Assembly (NCBI GenBank): GCA_017860725.1
Contig: JAGDMX010000006.1
Span: 1-25,966, forward strand
Length of the DNA: 25,966 nucleotides
Direction: 5' to 3'
Source: Chloroflexota bacterium
GTDB taxonomy: Bacteria; Chloroflexota; Anaerolineae; Anaerolineales; UBA4823
The notes beneath the pieces were generated by a model. The model saw only the letters and a list, made by a program, of their open reading frames with translations. It did not search any database and had not been told where the DNA came from. Numbering within the stretch: the first letter of the stretch is position 1; each line of letters starts with the position of its first letter. Both the position numbers and the translations under genes were made by a program. This document shows, in pieces, positions 1 through 6,837 of the stretch.

Positions 1-1
1 A

Positions 2-904
2 TTAGAAGCATTAGTATATGAAGATGCACCTTGCCCGGAAATAGGCGAGTATGATGTTTTGGTACGGGTGGTTGCCGCGGCAGCCAATCCGGTGGACAAT
101 GCAATCCGCGCCGGCTATATGGCCGGTTTTATCGATCCCTCATTTCCATATACCCTGGGGATGGATGTCTCGGGTGTGGTTGAGGTGGTCGGCTCTGGGG
201 TCACGAGCTTTGCTCAAGGGGATGCCGTGTTTGCCCGCACAGAGCTTGGCCGGGATGGATCGTATGCCGAATATCTCGTGATTAAAGCCGACGAAGTCGT
301 TGCCAAACCGAAGTCAATAGACTTCACCCAGGCGGCGGCGTTACCGCATGTATCTTTGACGGCCTGGCGAGCCCTGGTTGACGGCGCTAACTTGCAAGCC
401 GGGCAAAAAGTGCTGATCCATGCCGCTGCGGGCGGGGTGGGGCATATCGCAGTGCAGCTTGCCAAAGTGCTGGGGGCTTACGTTTACGGTACAGCCTCAA
501 CGATTAATCAGGATTTCCTGCGCCAGATCGGGGTAGATCAGCCAATTGACTACACTACGACTCGCTTCGAGGATGTTGCCCATGATGTGGACGTTGTCCT
601 GGACTTGATCGGCGGCGAGACTCAGGAGCGCTCCTGGCGTACGCTCAAGCAGGGAGGAATCATGCTTTCATCAATCCAGGCGCCCTCGCCGGAAACTGCC
701 GAGGAGTTTGGTTGCCGAGTGGCGCTGGTAATGGCTATGCCGCCGGCTGCCCCTGTGCTTAAGGAGATCGCTGCCCTGGTTGACGCTGGGAAGATCACCC
801 CGGTTGTTTCAGCAGTCCTCCCGCTGATGGAAGCGCGCAAAGCTCAAGAAATGATTATGGGTGGGCATACCCGGGGCAAGATTGTTTTGAACCCTGCGAA
901 TTAG
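2..904 (+). CDS. Zinc-independent MDR-family quinone oxidoreductase / alcohol dehydrogenase-like protein (5' end outside window)
   Basis: The reading frame is open from base 2, and in-frame codons precede the first possible start (TTG at 59), so the gene begins upstream of the window. About 300 residues are visible. The N-terminal part is the GroES-like catalytic domain (NPVDNAIRAG, LGMDVSGVV). The Rossmann domain follows, with the nucleotide-binding stretch IHAAAGGVGHIAVQLAK (AAxGGVG signature). The end VLPLMEARKAQEMIMGGHTRGKIVL is split here only by position and is the usual C-terminus of quinone-oxidoreductase-like MDR proteins. I see no structural-zinc cysteine cluster in the visible part, which favours the zinc-less NADPH:quinone/enone reductase branch over alcohol dehydrogenases. 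The exact substrate cannot be told. The gene is convergent with the SH3b lipoprotein, with a hairpin and repeats between them. Confidence 0.9.
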   Translation, partial: LEALVYEDAPCPEIGEYDVLVRVVAAAANPVDNAIRAGYMAGFIDPSFPYTLGMDVSGVVEVVGSGVTSFAQGDAVFARTELGRDGSYAEYLVIKADEVVAKPKSIDFTQAAALPHVSLTAWRALVDGANLQAGQKVLIHAAAGGVGHIAVQLAKVLGAYVYGTASTINQDFLRQIGVDQPIDYTTTRFEDVAHDVDVVLDLIGGETQERSWRTLKQGGIMLSSIQAPSPETAEEFGCRVALVMAMPPAAPVLKEIAALVDAGKITPVVSAVLPLMEARKAQEMIMGGHTRGKIVLNPAN

Positions 905-905
905 T

Positions 906-937
906 AAAAAACGTGAATTCGGGATAAAAGGATTTAT
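906..937 (-). repeat. Dispersed intergenic repeat, copy A (inverted relative to the others)
   Basis: Read on the minus strand this is ATAAATCCTTTTATCCCGAA followed by TTCACGTTTTTT. It matches the core of the other copies (TTATCCCGAA) and is closest to copy E at 17293. It sits directly after the MDR-gene stop codon. Together with copy B it forms an inverted pair: TTCGGGATAA at 918-927 is the exact reverse complement of TTATCCCGAA at 962-971. That could fold into a 10-bp stem with a 34-nt loop. Confidence 0.6.
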
Positions 938-980
938 AAACCCAAAACACCCCTTTGTTCGTTATCCCGAACTGACATAA
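936..980 (+). repeat. Dispersed intergenic repeat, copy B
   Basis: This copy reads ATAAACCCAAAACACCCCTT, a short variable part, then TTATCCCGAACTGACAT and an A-rich end. The left block is identical to copy D (9886) and the right block (17 nt) is identical to copy C (3638). It is in the same + orientation as copies C, D and E. Its function is unknown. It lies between convergent genes, just before the strong hairpin at 1006-1051. Confidence 0.75.
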
Positions 981-1005
981 AAAAATTGCTCCTGGATTTT
1001 CCATA

Positions 1006-1051
1006 ATCCAAAGTAAAGCCCCGTCTGTAAGGACGGGGCTTTACTTTGGAT
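1006..1051. terminator. Perfect 20-bp hairpin between convergent genes, probable bidirectional terminator
   Basis: The arm at 1006-1025 is the exact reverse complement of 1032-1051, with a 6-nt loop TGTAAG. The stem has a GC-rich core, GCCCCGTC/GACGGGGC. It lies between the 3' ends of the MDR gene (+) and the SH3b gene (-), the position of a shared terminator. Neither side has an immediate T-run. The nearest on the minus strand is TTTTTTT at 980-986, about 20 nt beyond the stem, so termination strength is uncertain. A small alternative hairpin (GGATT 994-998 / AATCC 1005-1009) would compete with the base of the large stem. Confidence 0.7.
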
Positions 1052-1076
1052 ATAGATAGGATCAGACCAGGCCGAT

Positions 1077-2510
1077 TTATTTGGGTGGCGGCTCGACAAT
1101 CGGCACGCCTCGTTTGAGCTCGACTTCGACGAATTCGGCGCTCACCCAACCGCGTCCACCGGGATCAGCCGCACGTGGAATGCGGACGATATACCAGTTA
1201 CTGTCCGGGCTGATGCCGAGCACTACCGCCTGCGCATTCCCTGGTAGCACACCAAGCAGAGGCCACTCATTCCCTGGTCCGGCGAAGAAGTTGACAGCCT
1301 CCAGTGTGAGTAGCGATGGGTCACCCGCTGATGGTTGGATCGATTCAACCGCCTTAGGAACGGCGGGGGGCTCTACCACCGGCACCTCGCCGGCATTGGC
1401 TGCGAAAATAAATGGAGCAGTCACCCATGCCAGACCGTCAAGCGAAACTTCGAGAGGCACGCTTAATTGCCACCATTCACCGTTTGCGCTGATACCTGTG
1501 ATTTCACCGATAGTATCTGGTGAGGCTGTGCCGAGAACCGGATATTCCAGGCCTGGCCCGCTGCGCAGATAAACCGGCGTCATGGGGTAGGCAGCAGGCG
1601 CGCCTTCTGCCGGAGCCGGTAGGTCTGCGTAATCGGGGATGGGTTGGATCGGGTTGGCTACCATATACCGGACGTTTTGGGCGCGAACATAGGCGGCTGG
1701 CACCCAGCCATGCTGGGAGGGCACCAGATTAGAGTTAACCTGGATTGTCCACCAGTCACCTTTCCGGTTGCGCCCGATAATTGTGGCGGTCTTTCTTGCC
1801 GGAATTACGCCATAGGCGGTGTATTCGGTCCCTGGTCCGCTGCGCAGATAGATATTATCGACAACGAGTCCTTGAGGCGTATTACCTGCCGGAGGGCTGG
1901 TAAATCTCAAGGTTGGTGGGACAGGCGGCGGTTGTACGACCGGGACATCGGTTGCATTGCTGGCTACTGTAAATTCACCCGATACCCAGCCCTGATCGAG
2001 AGCCGCTTCGGGATAATCTACGACCCACCATGCCCCATCCGAGCTGACGCCAGTAATTGTGGCGGCATTGCCTTCCAGCAGGACTCCATACGACGCATAA
2101 TCTACACCTGGGCCACTGCGTACATTGACATTGGTGGTGGCCGCCAGACCAGGTGCTCCTTCAGCCGGCTGCGGCAGCGACAGGGCTATGCCGTTCCCTT
2201 CTTCCGTCAGGACCTCCAGAGTTGGCTCTTCTGTTGGGGGCGGGAGCGTGGGGGCTGGCTCGCTGGTTGGCGTGGCGGGCGGTAAGGTCGGCGTTAAAGG
2301 GATATTGGTGGCCGTTGGTTCTAACGCAAGCTCCGGCGGTAGTGTGGGCATGGGAGTTGTGTCTGGCGTTGTCGCTGTACAGGCACCCAGCAGCGCGGTC
2401 GATAAGATCGCTAGAACCACCAGGATGATTCTCGGTTTTTTCAGATGGATATAACGGTCATGTGAACGAGGATATTTTGGCTGATACATCGACTGTTCTA
2501 TTCCTTTCAT
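1077..2510 (-). CDS. Lipoprotein with four SH3b (bacterial SH3-like) domains
   Basis: A 477-residue protein. It has a basic N-terminus, a hydrophobic segment (around 28-43) and a lipobox LLGAC with Cys44, so it should be lipid-anchored on the outer face of the cytoplasmic membrane. A Pro/Thr/Glu-rich tether (around 45-110) follows. Four SH3b repeats come next, at about 125-200, 215-280, 305-385 and 395-470. The first three carry the family signature RSGPGxxY (NVNVRSGPGVDY, IYLRSGPGTEY, VYLRSGPGLEY); the fourth is a divergent FFAGPGNEW. Each repeat has a later WW or W(Y) strand and a GWV/AWV turn. Repeats 1, 3 and 4 end in near-identical linkers (VPVVQPPPVP, VPVVEPPAVP, VPIVEPPPK). SH3b domains usually bind cell-wall peptide or other surface ligands; no catalytic domain is present, so this is probably a surface binding or scaffold protein. 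I chose ATG 2510 because AGGG lies 7 nt upstream; GTG 2516 and ATG 2489 are alternatives. Confidence 0.88.
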   Translation of the reverse strand: MKGIEQSMYQPKYPRSHDRYIHLKKPRIILVVLAILSTALLGACTATTPDTTPMPTLPPELALEPTATNIPLTPTLPPATPTSEPAPTLPPPTEEPTLEVLTEEGNGIALSLPQPAEGAPGLAATTNVNVRSGPGVDYASYGVLLEGNAATITGVSSDGAWWVVDYPEAALDQGWVSGEFTVASNATDVPVVQPPPVPPTLRFTSPPAGNTPQGLVVDNIYLRSGPGTEYTAYGVIPARKTATIIGRNRKGDWWTIQVNSNLVPSQHGWVPAAYVRAQNVRYMVANPIQPIPDYADLPAPAEGAPAAYPMTPVYLRSGPGLEYPVLGTASPDTIGEITGISANGEWWQLSVPLEVSLDGLAWVTAPFIFAANAGEVPVVEPPAVPKAVESIQPSAGDPSLLTLEAVNFFAGPGNEWPLLGVLPGNAQAVVLGISPDSNWYIVRIPRAADPGGRGWVSAEFVEVELKRGVPIVEPPPK

Positions 2511-2543
2511 CAACACACCCTTGCATGGTGTTTGAAGAGCTAC

Positions 2544-2571
2544 ATTATAGCACCTCGATCATCGCAGCCAA
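2544..2571 (-). promoter_or_regulatory. Candidate sigma70-type promoter of the SH3b lipoprotein gene
   Basis: On the minus strand a perfect -10 box TATAAT (2544-2549) is preceded, 16 nt away, by TTGGCT (2566-2571; 4 of 6 match to TTGACA). This predicts a start of transcription near 2537 and a 5' leader of about 27 nt containing the AGGG ribosome site. Confidence 0.5.
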
Positions 2572-2641
2572 TTGATCGTAATCTGGCGCATATATGAGAA
2601 AGAATTAATGATATGATGGATTATTATGCGCGGAGGTCGGC

Positions 2642-3640
2642 ATGGAATATCGCTTGTTCGGACGCACAGGAGTCAAGGTTTCTCCGCTTTGCCTGGGCAC
2701 GATGAACTTTGGCAACCCTACGGATGAAACCGACTCGATCAAGATTATCCACGCGGCACTAGGTGCCGGGATTAATTTCATCGATAGCGCTGATGTTTAT
2801 AACGCGGGTGTGAGTGAGGTCATCGTCGGTAAGGCGTTGGTGGATCGCCGGGAAACCGTCTTCCTGGCCACCAAGGCACATTTCAAAACCGGTGAAGACA
2901 TCAACGACCAGGGAAACTCACGCCGGCATATTTTACGAGCGGTCGAGGCTTCCCTAAGACGCCTGCAGACGGATTATATCGATTTATACCAGATGCACCG
3001 CCCAAGTGTGGAAATCCCTCAAGACGAGACCTTGGGGGTGCTAACTGACCTGGTGCGTGACGGCAAGCTGCGCTATATCGGCTGTTCGACCCATCCCGCC
3101 TGGATGGTCATGGAAGCCCTGGCGATCAGCGAGCGCCTGGCCCTGGCGCGCTATGTCAGCGAGCAACCGCCCTATAATTTATTGGATCGCCGAATTGAAA
3201 ATGAGCTGGTGCCGCTGGCCTTGCGCTATAACCTGGCCCTGATTCCATGGGCGCCAATGGCACAAGGCGTCCTGGCGGCGCGTTATTCACCCGCAGCCGA
3301 GCCTCCGGCCGATTCACGCGCCGGACGCCTGCCTGGCAGCATTTATGCTCAGCGGGTGACGCCCAAAGGAGTGGAAGCTGGATTGAGCTTCTCTAAAATG
3401 GCACAGCAGTTTGGCAAGACCGCCGGGCAGATGGCGGTACTGTGGTGTAAAGACCAGCCCGGCATCACCAGCCCAATTATCGGTCCTCGCACCCTGGTGC
3501 AGCTAGAAGGATTACTACCGGTTTTAGAGATGAGCCTGACGGCGGAGGAACGCCTGGCTTGCGACGAAATCAACCCACCTGGAGGAGTAGTCACCAACTT
3601 CCATAACACTGCCGGCTGGATGAAAACACCGATAATCTAA
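2642..3640 (+). CDS. Aldo/keto reductase
   Basis: A 332-residue TIM-barrel NADPH-dependent oxidoreductase, normal length for the family. The catalytic tetrad is readable: Asp and Tyr in DSADVYNAG (about 49-57), Lys in LATKAHF (about 79) and His in YQMHRP (about 119). The C-terminal cofactor region contains SPIIGPRTLVQLEG. The N-terminus YRLFGRTGVKVSPLCLGTMNFG is split by position here and is the standard start of bacterial AKRs. The start ATG has GGAGG 5 nt upstream. The physiological substrate is not predictable; such enzymes reduce aldehydes, keto sugars or methylglyoxal. It is divergent from the SH3b gene and probably monocistronic. The stop codon TAA overlaps the left end of repeat copy C. 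Confidence 0.92.
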   Translation: MEYRLFGRTGVKVSPLCLGTMNFGNPTDETDSIKIIHAALGAGINFIDSADVYNAGVSEVIVGKALVDRRETVFLATKAHFKTGEDINDQGNSRRHILRAVEASLRRLQTDYIDLYQMHRPSVEIPQDETLGVLTDLVRDGKLRYIGCSTHPAWMVMEALAISERLALARYVSEQPPYNLLDRRIENELVPLALRYNLALIPWAPMAQGVLAARYSPAAEPPADSRAGRLPGSIYAQRVTPKGVEAGLSFSKMAQQFGKTAGQMAVLWCKDQPGITSPIIGPRTLVQLEGLLPVLEMSLTAEERLACDEINPPGGVVTNFHNTAGWMKTPII

Positions 3641-3687
3641 ACACAAAACACCCCCTTTTTTCCCTTATCCCGAACTGACATTATTTA
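3638..3687 (+). repeat. Dispersed intergenic repeat, copy C
   Basis: This copy reads TAAACACAAAACACCCCC, a T/C tract, then TTATCCCGAACTGACATTAT and TTA. It is about 50 bp and the longest match to copies B and D. It begins on the stop codon of the aldo/keto reductase and lies between that gene and the convergent MFS gene. The rest of the gap (3688-3768) holds a direct repeat of CTGGCAGAA (3710 and 3722) and an 8-bp inverted repeat AGCTTCGC/GCGAAGCT (3697-3704 and 3756-3763), with no gene. Confidence 0.75.
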
Positions 3688-3768
3688 TCTATCCAAAGCT
3701 TCGCCAATCTGGCAGAAGCAACTGGCAGAATCGCCGGTTGAATACACCAATTATTGCGAAGCTATGGT

Positions 3769-5025
3769 CTAAGAATGAAATTTGGACGATGTTACCCTGG
3801 CGCGCTTCAAAGCCCAGGCGCTGACGGCGATGCCGGTCGCTCCTAATAAGAAAAGCAAGGTATAGCCCCACCACGCTCCGGGGTAGGCATTGTTCAATCC
3901 GTCAATAAACGGTCCTTGCAAGCGACTGAGCGCCCCGGCGCCCGCGGTAGCCAGGTTGGTCAATCCCAGGTATTCACCGGCTTGATCTGCAGGGGCATTT
4001 TGGATGGCGAGCGCCCAGTTGGATGTCATGAACAACCCGATGCCGATCCCCAGCACAACACCAAAAGCCAGTAAGGTGGTCGGAGTACGCGCCGCCAGCA
4101 TCAACAGGCAGCCAATCACCCCGATGATGCTCGCCGCGTATTGAATTCGTTGGTGCCCGATCCGGTCCCCAAGCCAGCCACCGGCCAGGGCGAAGAATAC
4201 CAGGGTAACGGTGATCACTGCCAGCAGGTTGGCGGTGAGCTGGATGGGATTGGCTGCGCCAATCACATCGCGCACGTAATACAGGGCAAATACCTGGATG
4301 CCGTAAATACCCGCCAGGAACAGGAAGCGCGAAGCAATTAGCTTTCCGAACGGTGATTTGAGGATCACCGGAATGGAGGTCACAAATCCCCGCAGTGCTT
4401 GTTGCGTGGAGCCGGTATGCTCCAGGTCGTGTGTCGGAGCCTCTTTCGCGCTGAGCAGCGTGATCATGGCAGCGATGATTAATACACCGGCGATCATAGC
4501 GACAGCCTCAACGGGTTGGCGGGTTTCCATGGTGAGTAACCTGCCCATCAGCATCGTGGATACCGCCAGGCCGGCTATATCCAGCAGGTTCTTTAAACCG
4601 CTGGCGCGCCCGAGTTTCTCGGCGGGGACTTGATCCGGGATCAAGCCTTGCGCGGGTCCGTGGGCGATGTTCGAGCTGAGCTGTAATCCCAGGTATCCCA
4701 CAGCCAGCCAGCCCAGCCCTCCGGCCCACGCCAGGATGGCTAGGAAGATGAAATCGAGACTGGTTCCGAAAGCCATCAGCGGTCGCCGCCGTCCCCATCG
4801 GGATCGCCAGCGGTCGCTTACTGCACCCGAGAGCGGCTGTACGACCATGGCGATCAGCAGCCCTGCCATCGTCAGAAGCCCCAGGATCGTGTTTTTATAG
4901 GACTCGCTCACCAGATGGAGCAACACGGCCGGCAAGATAATTACGTGCAGGCTGTTCCACATGAATGAAACCCCAAACCAATAGGTATTGAGGGTAAGCA
5001 GTTTGACGAGACCGGGTTGTTTCAT
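3769..5025 (-). CDS. MFS transporter (sugar/cation-symporter-like)
   Basis: A 418-residue polytopic protein with about 12 hydrophobic segments in two six-helix halves, the size of major facilitator proteins. The loop after TM2 reads SGAVSDRWRSRWGRRRPLM, a version of MFS motif A with the double-Arg-rich form typical of GPH/SLC45-like sugar symporters. A second motif-A-like loop, LGDRIGHQRIQ, lies between the halves. The start ATG has AAGGAAG just upstream. It is the last gene of the minus-strand transporter unit, 33 nt after the ancestral stop of the broken PhnD-like gene. The frameshifted reading frame of that pseudogene runs into the 5' part of this gene. The substrate is not predictable. 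Confidence 0.88.
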   Translation of the reverse strand: MKQPGLVKLLTLNTYWFGVSFMWNSLHVIILPAVLLHLVSESYKNTILGLLTMAGLLIAMVVQPLSGAVSDRWRSRWGRRRPLMAFGTSLDFIFLAILAWAGGLGWLAVGYLGLQLSSNIAHGPAQGLIPDQVPAEKLGRASGLKNLLDIAGLAVSTMLMGRLLTMETRQPVEAVAMIAGVLIIAAMITLLSAKEAPTHDLEHTGSTQQALRGFVTSIPVILKSPFGKLIASRFLFLAGIYGIQVFALYYVRDVIGAANPIQLTANLLAVITVTLVFFALAGGWLGDRIGHQRIQYAASIIGVIGCLLMLAARTPTTLLAFGVVLGIGIGLFMTSNWALAIQNAPADQAGEYLGLTNLATAGAGALSRLQGPFIDGLNNAYPGAWWGYTLLFLLGATGIAVSAWALKRARVTSSKFHS

Positions 5026-5058
5026 CGACTTCCTTGGACCGGAATGATTTTACACGAT

Positions 5059-5890
5059 TTATCGCAGCCGCATGAACTTGGCAGCCTGGTTTGCATCCAG
5101 CATCCGGCGGATATCGTCGTAGTCCGTGTCGCTGGATATCGTCGTAGTCCGTGTCGCTGATCCTGGTGAAGCGGGAGACAAAAGCGTAGCTCATCATTTC
5201 ACGGGCTTTTGCGTCAGAGCTCATTTCTACCAGGACGGACCGTATCTCATCCTTGAGGTTGGCTGCCAGATGGGCGGCAACCACCACCGGCTGGATGGTG
5301 GAAGGCCCCAACGAGTCGATCACCTTCAGCCTTTCGGCCAATTTCGGATGATTGCGGAGCTCAACAGCCAATACCTGGGTATCAATCGCGGAAGCGTCGA
5401 CCAGCCCTTCGGCGACCAGGCGGATGGAGGCCTGGTGCGAGCCGGCGCGGATGACACGCCCAAAGTAGCCGTTCGTCTCACCCATTTTCAGCAGTGTAAA
5501 GCGCGTGATGCCATATCCGGAATGCGAATCGGGGTCGTTATATGACCAGGTTGCCCCGCGTAGATCGGAGAAAGAACTGAATGACCACTCGCGCCGGACG
5601 ATCACGTCGGAAAAGTAAATCGGCCGGTTTTGATATCGTTTGCCGAGTAGCACCGGGGCTACAAGCGGTTCTACTGGAGATGGGCTTCCGGCTGCCAGCC
5701 GAACATAGGGCAGTCCTCAGATGAGCCCGACATCCACTTCCCGGTGGCTGAACTGGTCGAAGGATAACCCAACCCGAATCTCGGTGGATAGCCCCAGCTT
5801 TTCCCCCACATATTGCGCCATGAACTGGTACAACAGGAAAACGTTAGGCGCTAAGAAGGTGGCAAATCGTAACGTGCCGGGTTTACTCAT
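5059..5890 (-). pseudogene. Broken PhnD-like (phosphate/phosphite/phosphonate-type) substrate-binding protein
   Basis: Reading on from ATG 5890 (MSKPGTLRFATFLAPN) the family sequence is clear up to VDVGLI. A TGA at 5719-5717 then interrupts it, and the same frame continues GLPYVRL and later YFSDVIVRREW. Relatives as I recall them have ICGLPYVR here, so TGC or TGT seems to have become TGA. Near the 3' end an exact 25-bp tandem duplication (5110-5134 and 5135-5159) shifts the frame after DTDYDDI. Deleting one copy gives DDIRRMLDANQAAKFMRLR and a stop at 5061-5059. The restored gene is exactly 269 codons, a normal size and ending for this family. I see no signal peptide. The start overlaps the dppB-like stop by 8 nt (ATGAGTAA), so the two were translationally coupled. 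Two independent lesions make a non-functional gene the best explanation; the assembly should be confirmed. Confidence 0.85.
5110..5159. repeat. Exact 25-bp tandem duplication
   Basis: Two adjacent identical copies of a 25-bp unit beginning GATATCGTCGTAGTCC and ending GTGTCGCTG. The length is not a multiple of three and breaks the 3' end of the PhnD-like gene. With one copy removed, the reading frame and the expected C-terminus return. Perfect identity suggests a recent slippage or an assembly artefact. Confidence 0.95.
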
Positions 5891-6827
5891 AGCGGATGCG
5901 TGGGTTGAAGTAAGCATACAACAGGTCCGCCACCAGATTCGCCAGGGCAAAGGCGAGCACCGTGACCAGGGTGACGGCCTGGATCAGGGGCAGGTCTCTC
6001 CGGTCGATGGCAAACACCAGCAATCGGCCTAACCCCGGGTAGTTGAAGACGTTCTCGATCACGATTAACCCGCTGATCAGCCAGCCGAAGCTGATGGCGA
6101 CTACCGTAATGGTAGGTAACAGGGCATTGCGCAGCACGTGCTTGAGTATCACCGTGTGGTGCGGCAGGCCTTTGAGCTCGGCCGTGCGGACGTAGGTCTG
6201 CTTGAGCTCCTCGATCACACCGGCGCGAGTCAGGCGCGCGATGTAGGCCAGTAGCACGAATGTGGCTGTCAGCGCTGGTAAAACCAGCATTGGCAAGGCT
6301 TCGGCAAAACTCGAACCTGGGGGGATAGAGGAATTTGCCGGTAAAAGGTTTAATCGAAATGCAAAAATCTGGATCAGCACCAGCCCGGTGATAAATTCCG
6401 GCAGGCCCACCACCGACAAAGAAGTGATGCTGATCGTATTGTCCACCGGTTTGTTCTCATTCAATCCGGCAATCACTCCCAACGTAACCGCCAGGGGTAC
6501 GGAAATTACCAGGGTGATCATAGCCAGCATCAGGGAGTTGCGCAAGCGGCTTAGCACCAGCGGCTGAATTTCGGATTTAGTACTGTAGGAGATTCCCCAA
6601 TCGCCTTGCAGGAAATTGCCCAACCAGCGAAAATACTGCACTGGCAGGGGATCATCCAGCCCCAGCTCAGCCCTGAGGTCTTGAACCGCGGCTTCCCCGG
6701 CTTCTCTGCCAAGGATCACACGGGCCACATCACCCGGCAGGTATTGAGTGACGATAAAGATCACCAGGGAGGTGAACAGTAACGTGATCAGCAGGAAACC
6801 CGAACGGCGCAGCAGGTAACGTCTCAC
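5883..6827 (-). CDS. Peptide/nickel-type ABC transporter permease, DppB-like
   Basis: A 314-residue inner-membrane permease. It starts RRYLLRRSGFLLITL with the first TM helix, followed by the large extracytoplasmic N-terminal region typical of DppB/OppB (GDVARVILG, LGLDDPLPVQYFRWL). Several TM helices follow, with the cytoplasmic EAA loop YVRTAELKGLPHHTVILKHV (EAA---G-----I) that docks to the ATPase. It ends LYAYFNPRIRYE, a hallmark DppB C-terminus. The start chosen is GTG 6827, with AAGGA 7 nt upstream and 10 nt after the ATPase stop. A longer frame from 6911 would overlap the ATPase gene and add a non-family N-terminus. The PhnD-like start overlaps its stop. Confidence 0.92.
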   Translation of the reverse strand: MRRYLLRRSGFLLITLLFTSLVIFIVTQYLPGDVARVILGREAGEAAVQDLRAELGLDDPLPVQYFRWLGNFLQGDWGISYSTKSEIQPLVLSRLRNSLMLAMITLVISVPLAVTLGVIAGLNENKPVDNTISITSLSVVGLPEFITGLVLIQIFAFRLNLLPANSSIPPGSSFAEALPMLVLPALTATFVLLAYIARLTRAGVIEELKQTYVRTAELKGLPHHTVILKHVLRNALLPTITVVAISFGWLISGLIVIENVFNYPGLGRLLVFAIDRRDLPLIQAVTLVTVLAFALANLVADLLYAYFNPRIRYE

Positions 6828-6837
6828 ACCATTATCC

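Noticed and set aside
2007..2016. TTCGGGATAA inside the SH3b gene as another copy of the dispersed repeat
   Set aside because: Only the 10-nt core matches and it lies in well-conserved coding sequence. Likely chance.
3688..3768. Possible gene remnant or terminator between the first aldo/keto reductase and MFS genes
   Set aside because: Only short direct (CTGGCAGAA) and inverted (AGCTTCGC) repeats with a 51-nt gap are present. Not enough for a terminator or a gene call.
4895..5653. A 252-residue reading frame on the minus strand as an intact gene
   Set aside because: It is the 3' part of the PhnD-like gene, read out of frame after the 25-bp duplication and running into the MFS gene. It also lacks the conserved N-terminus.
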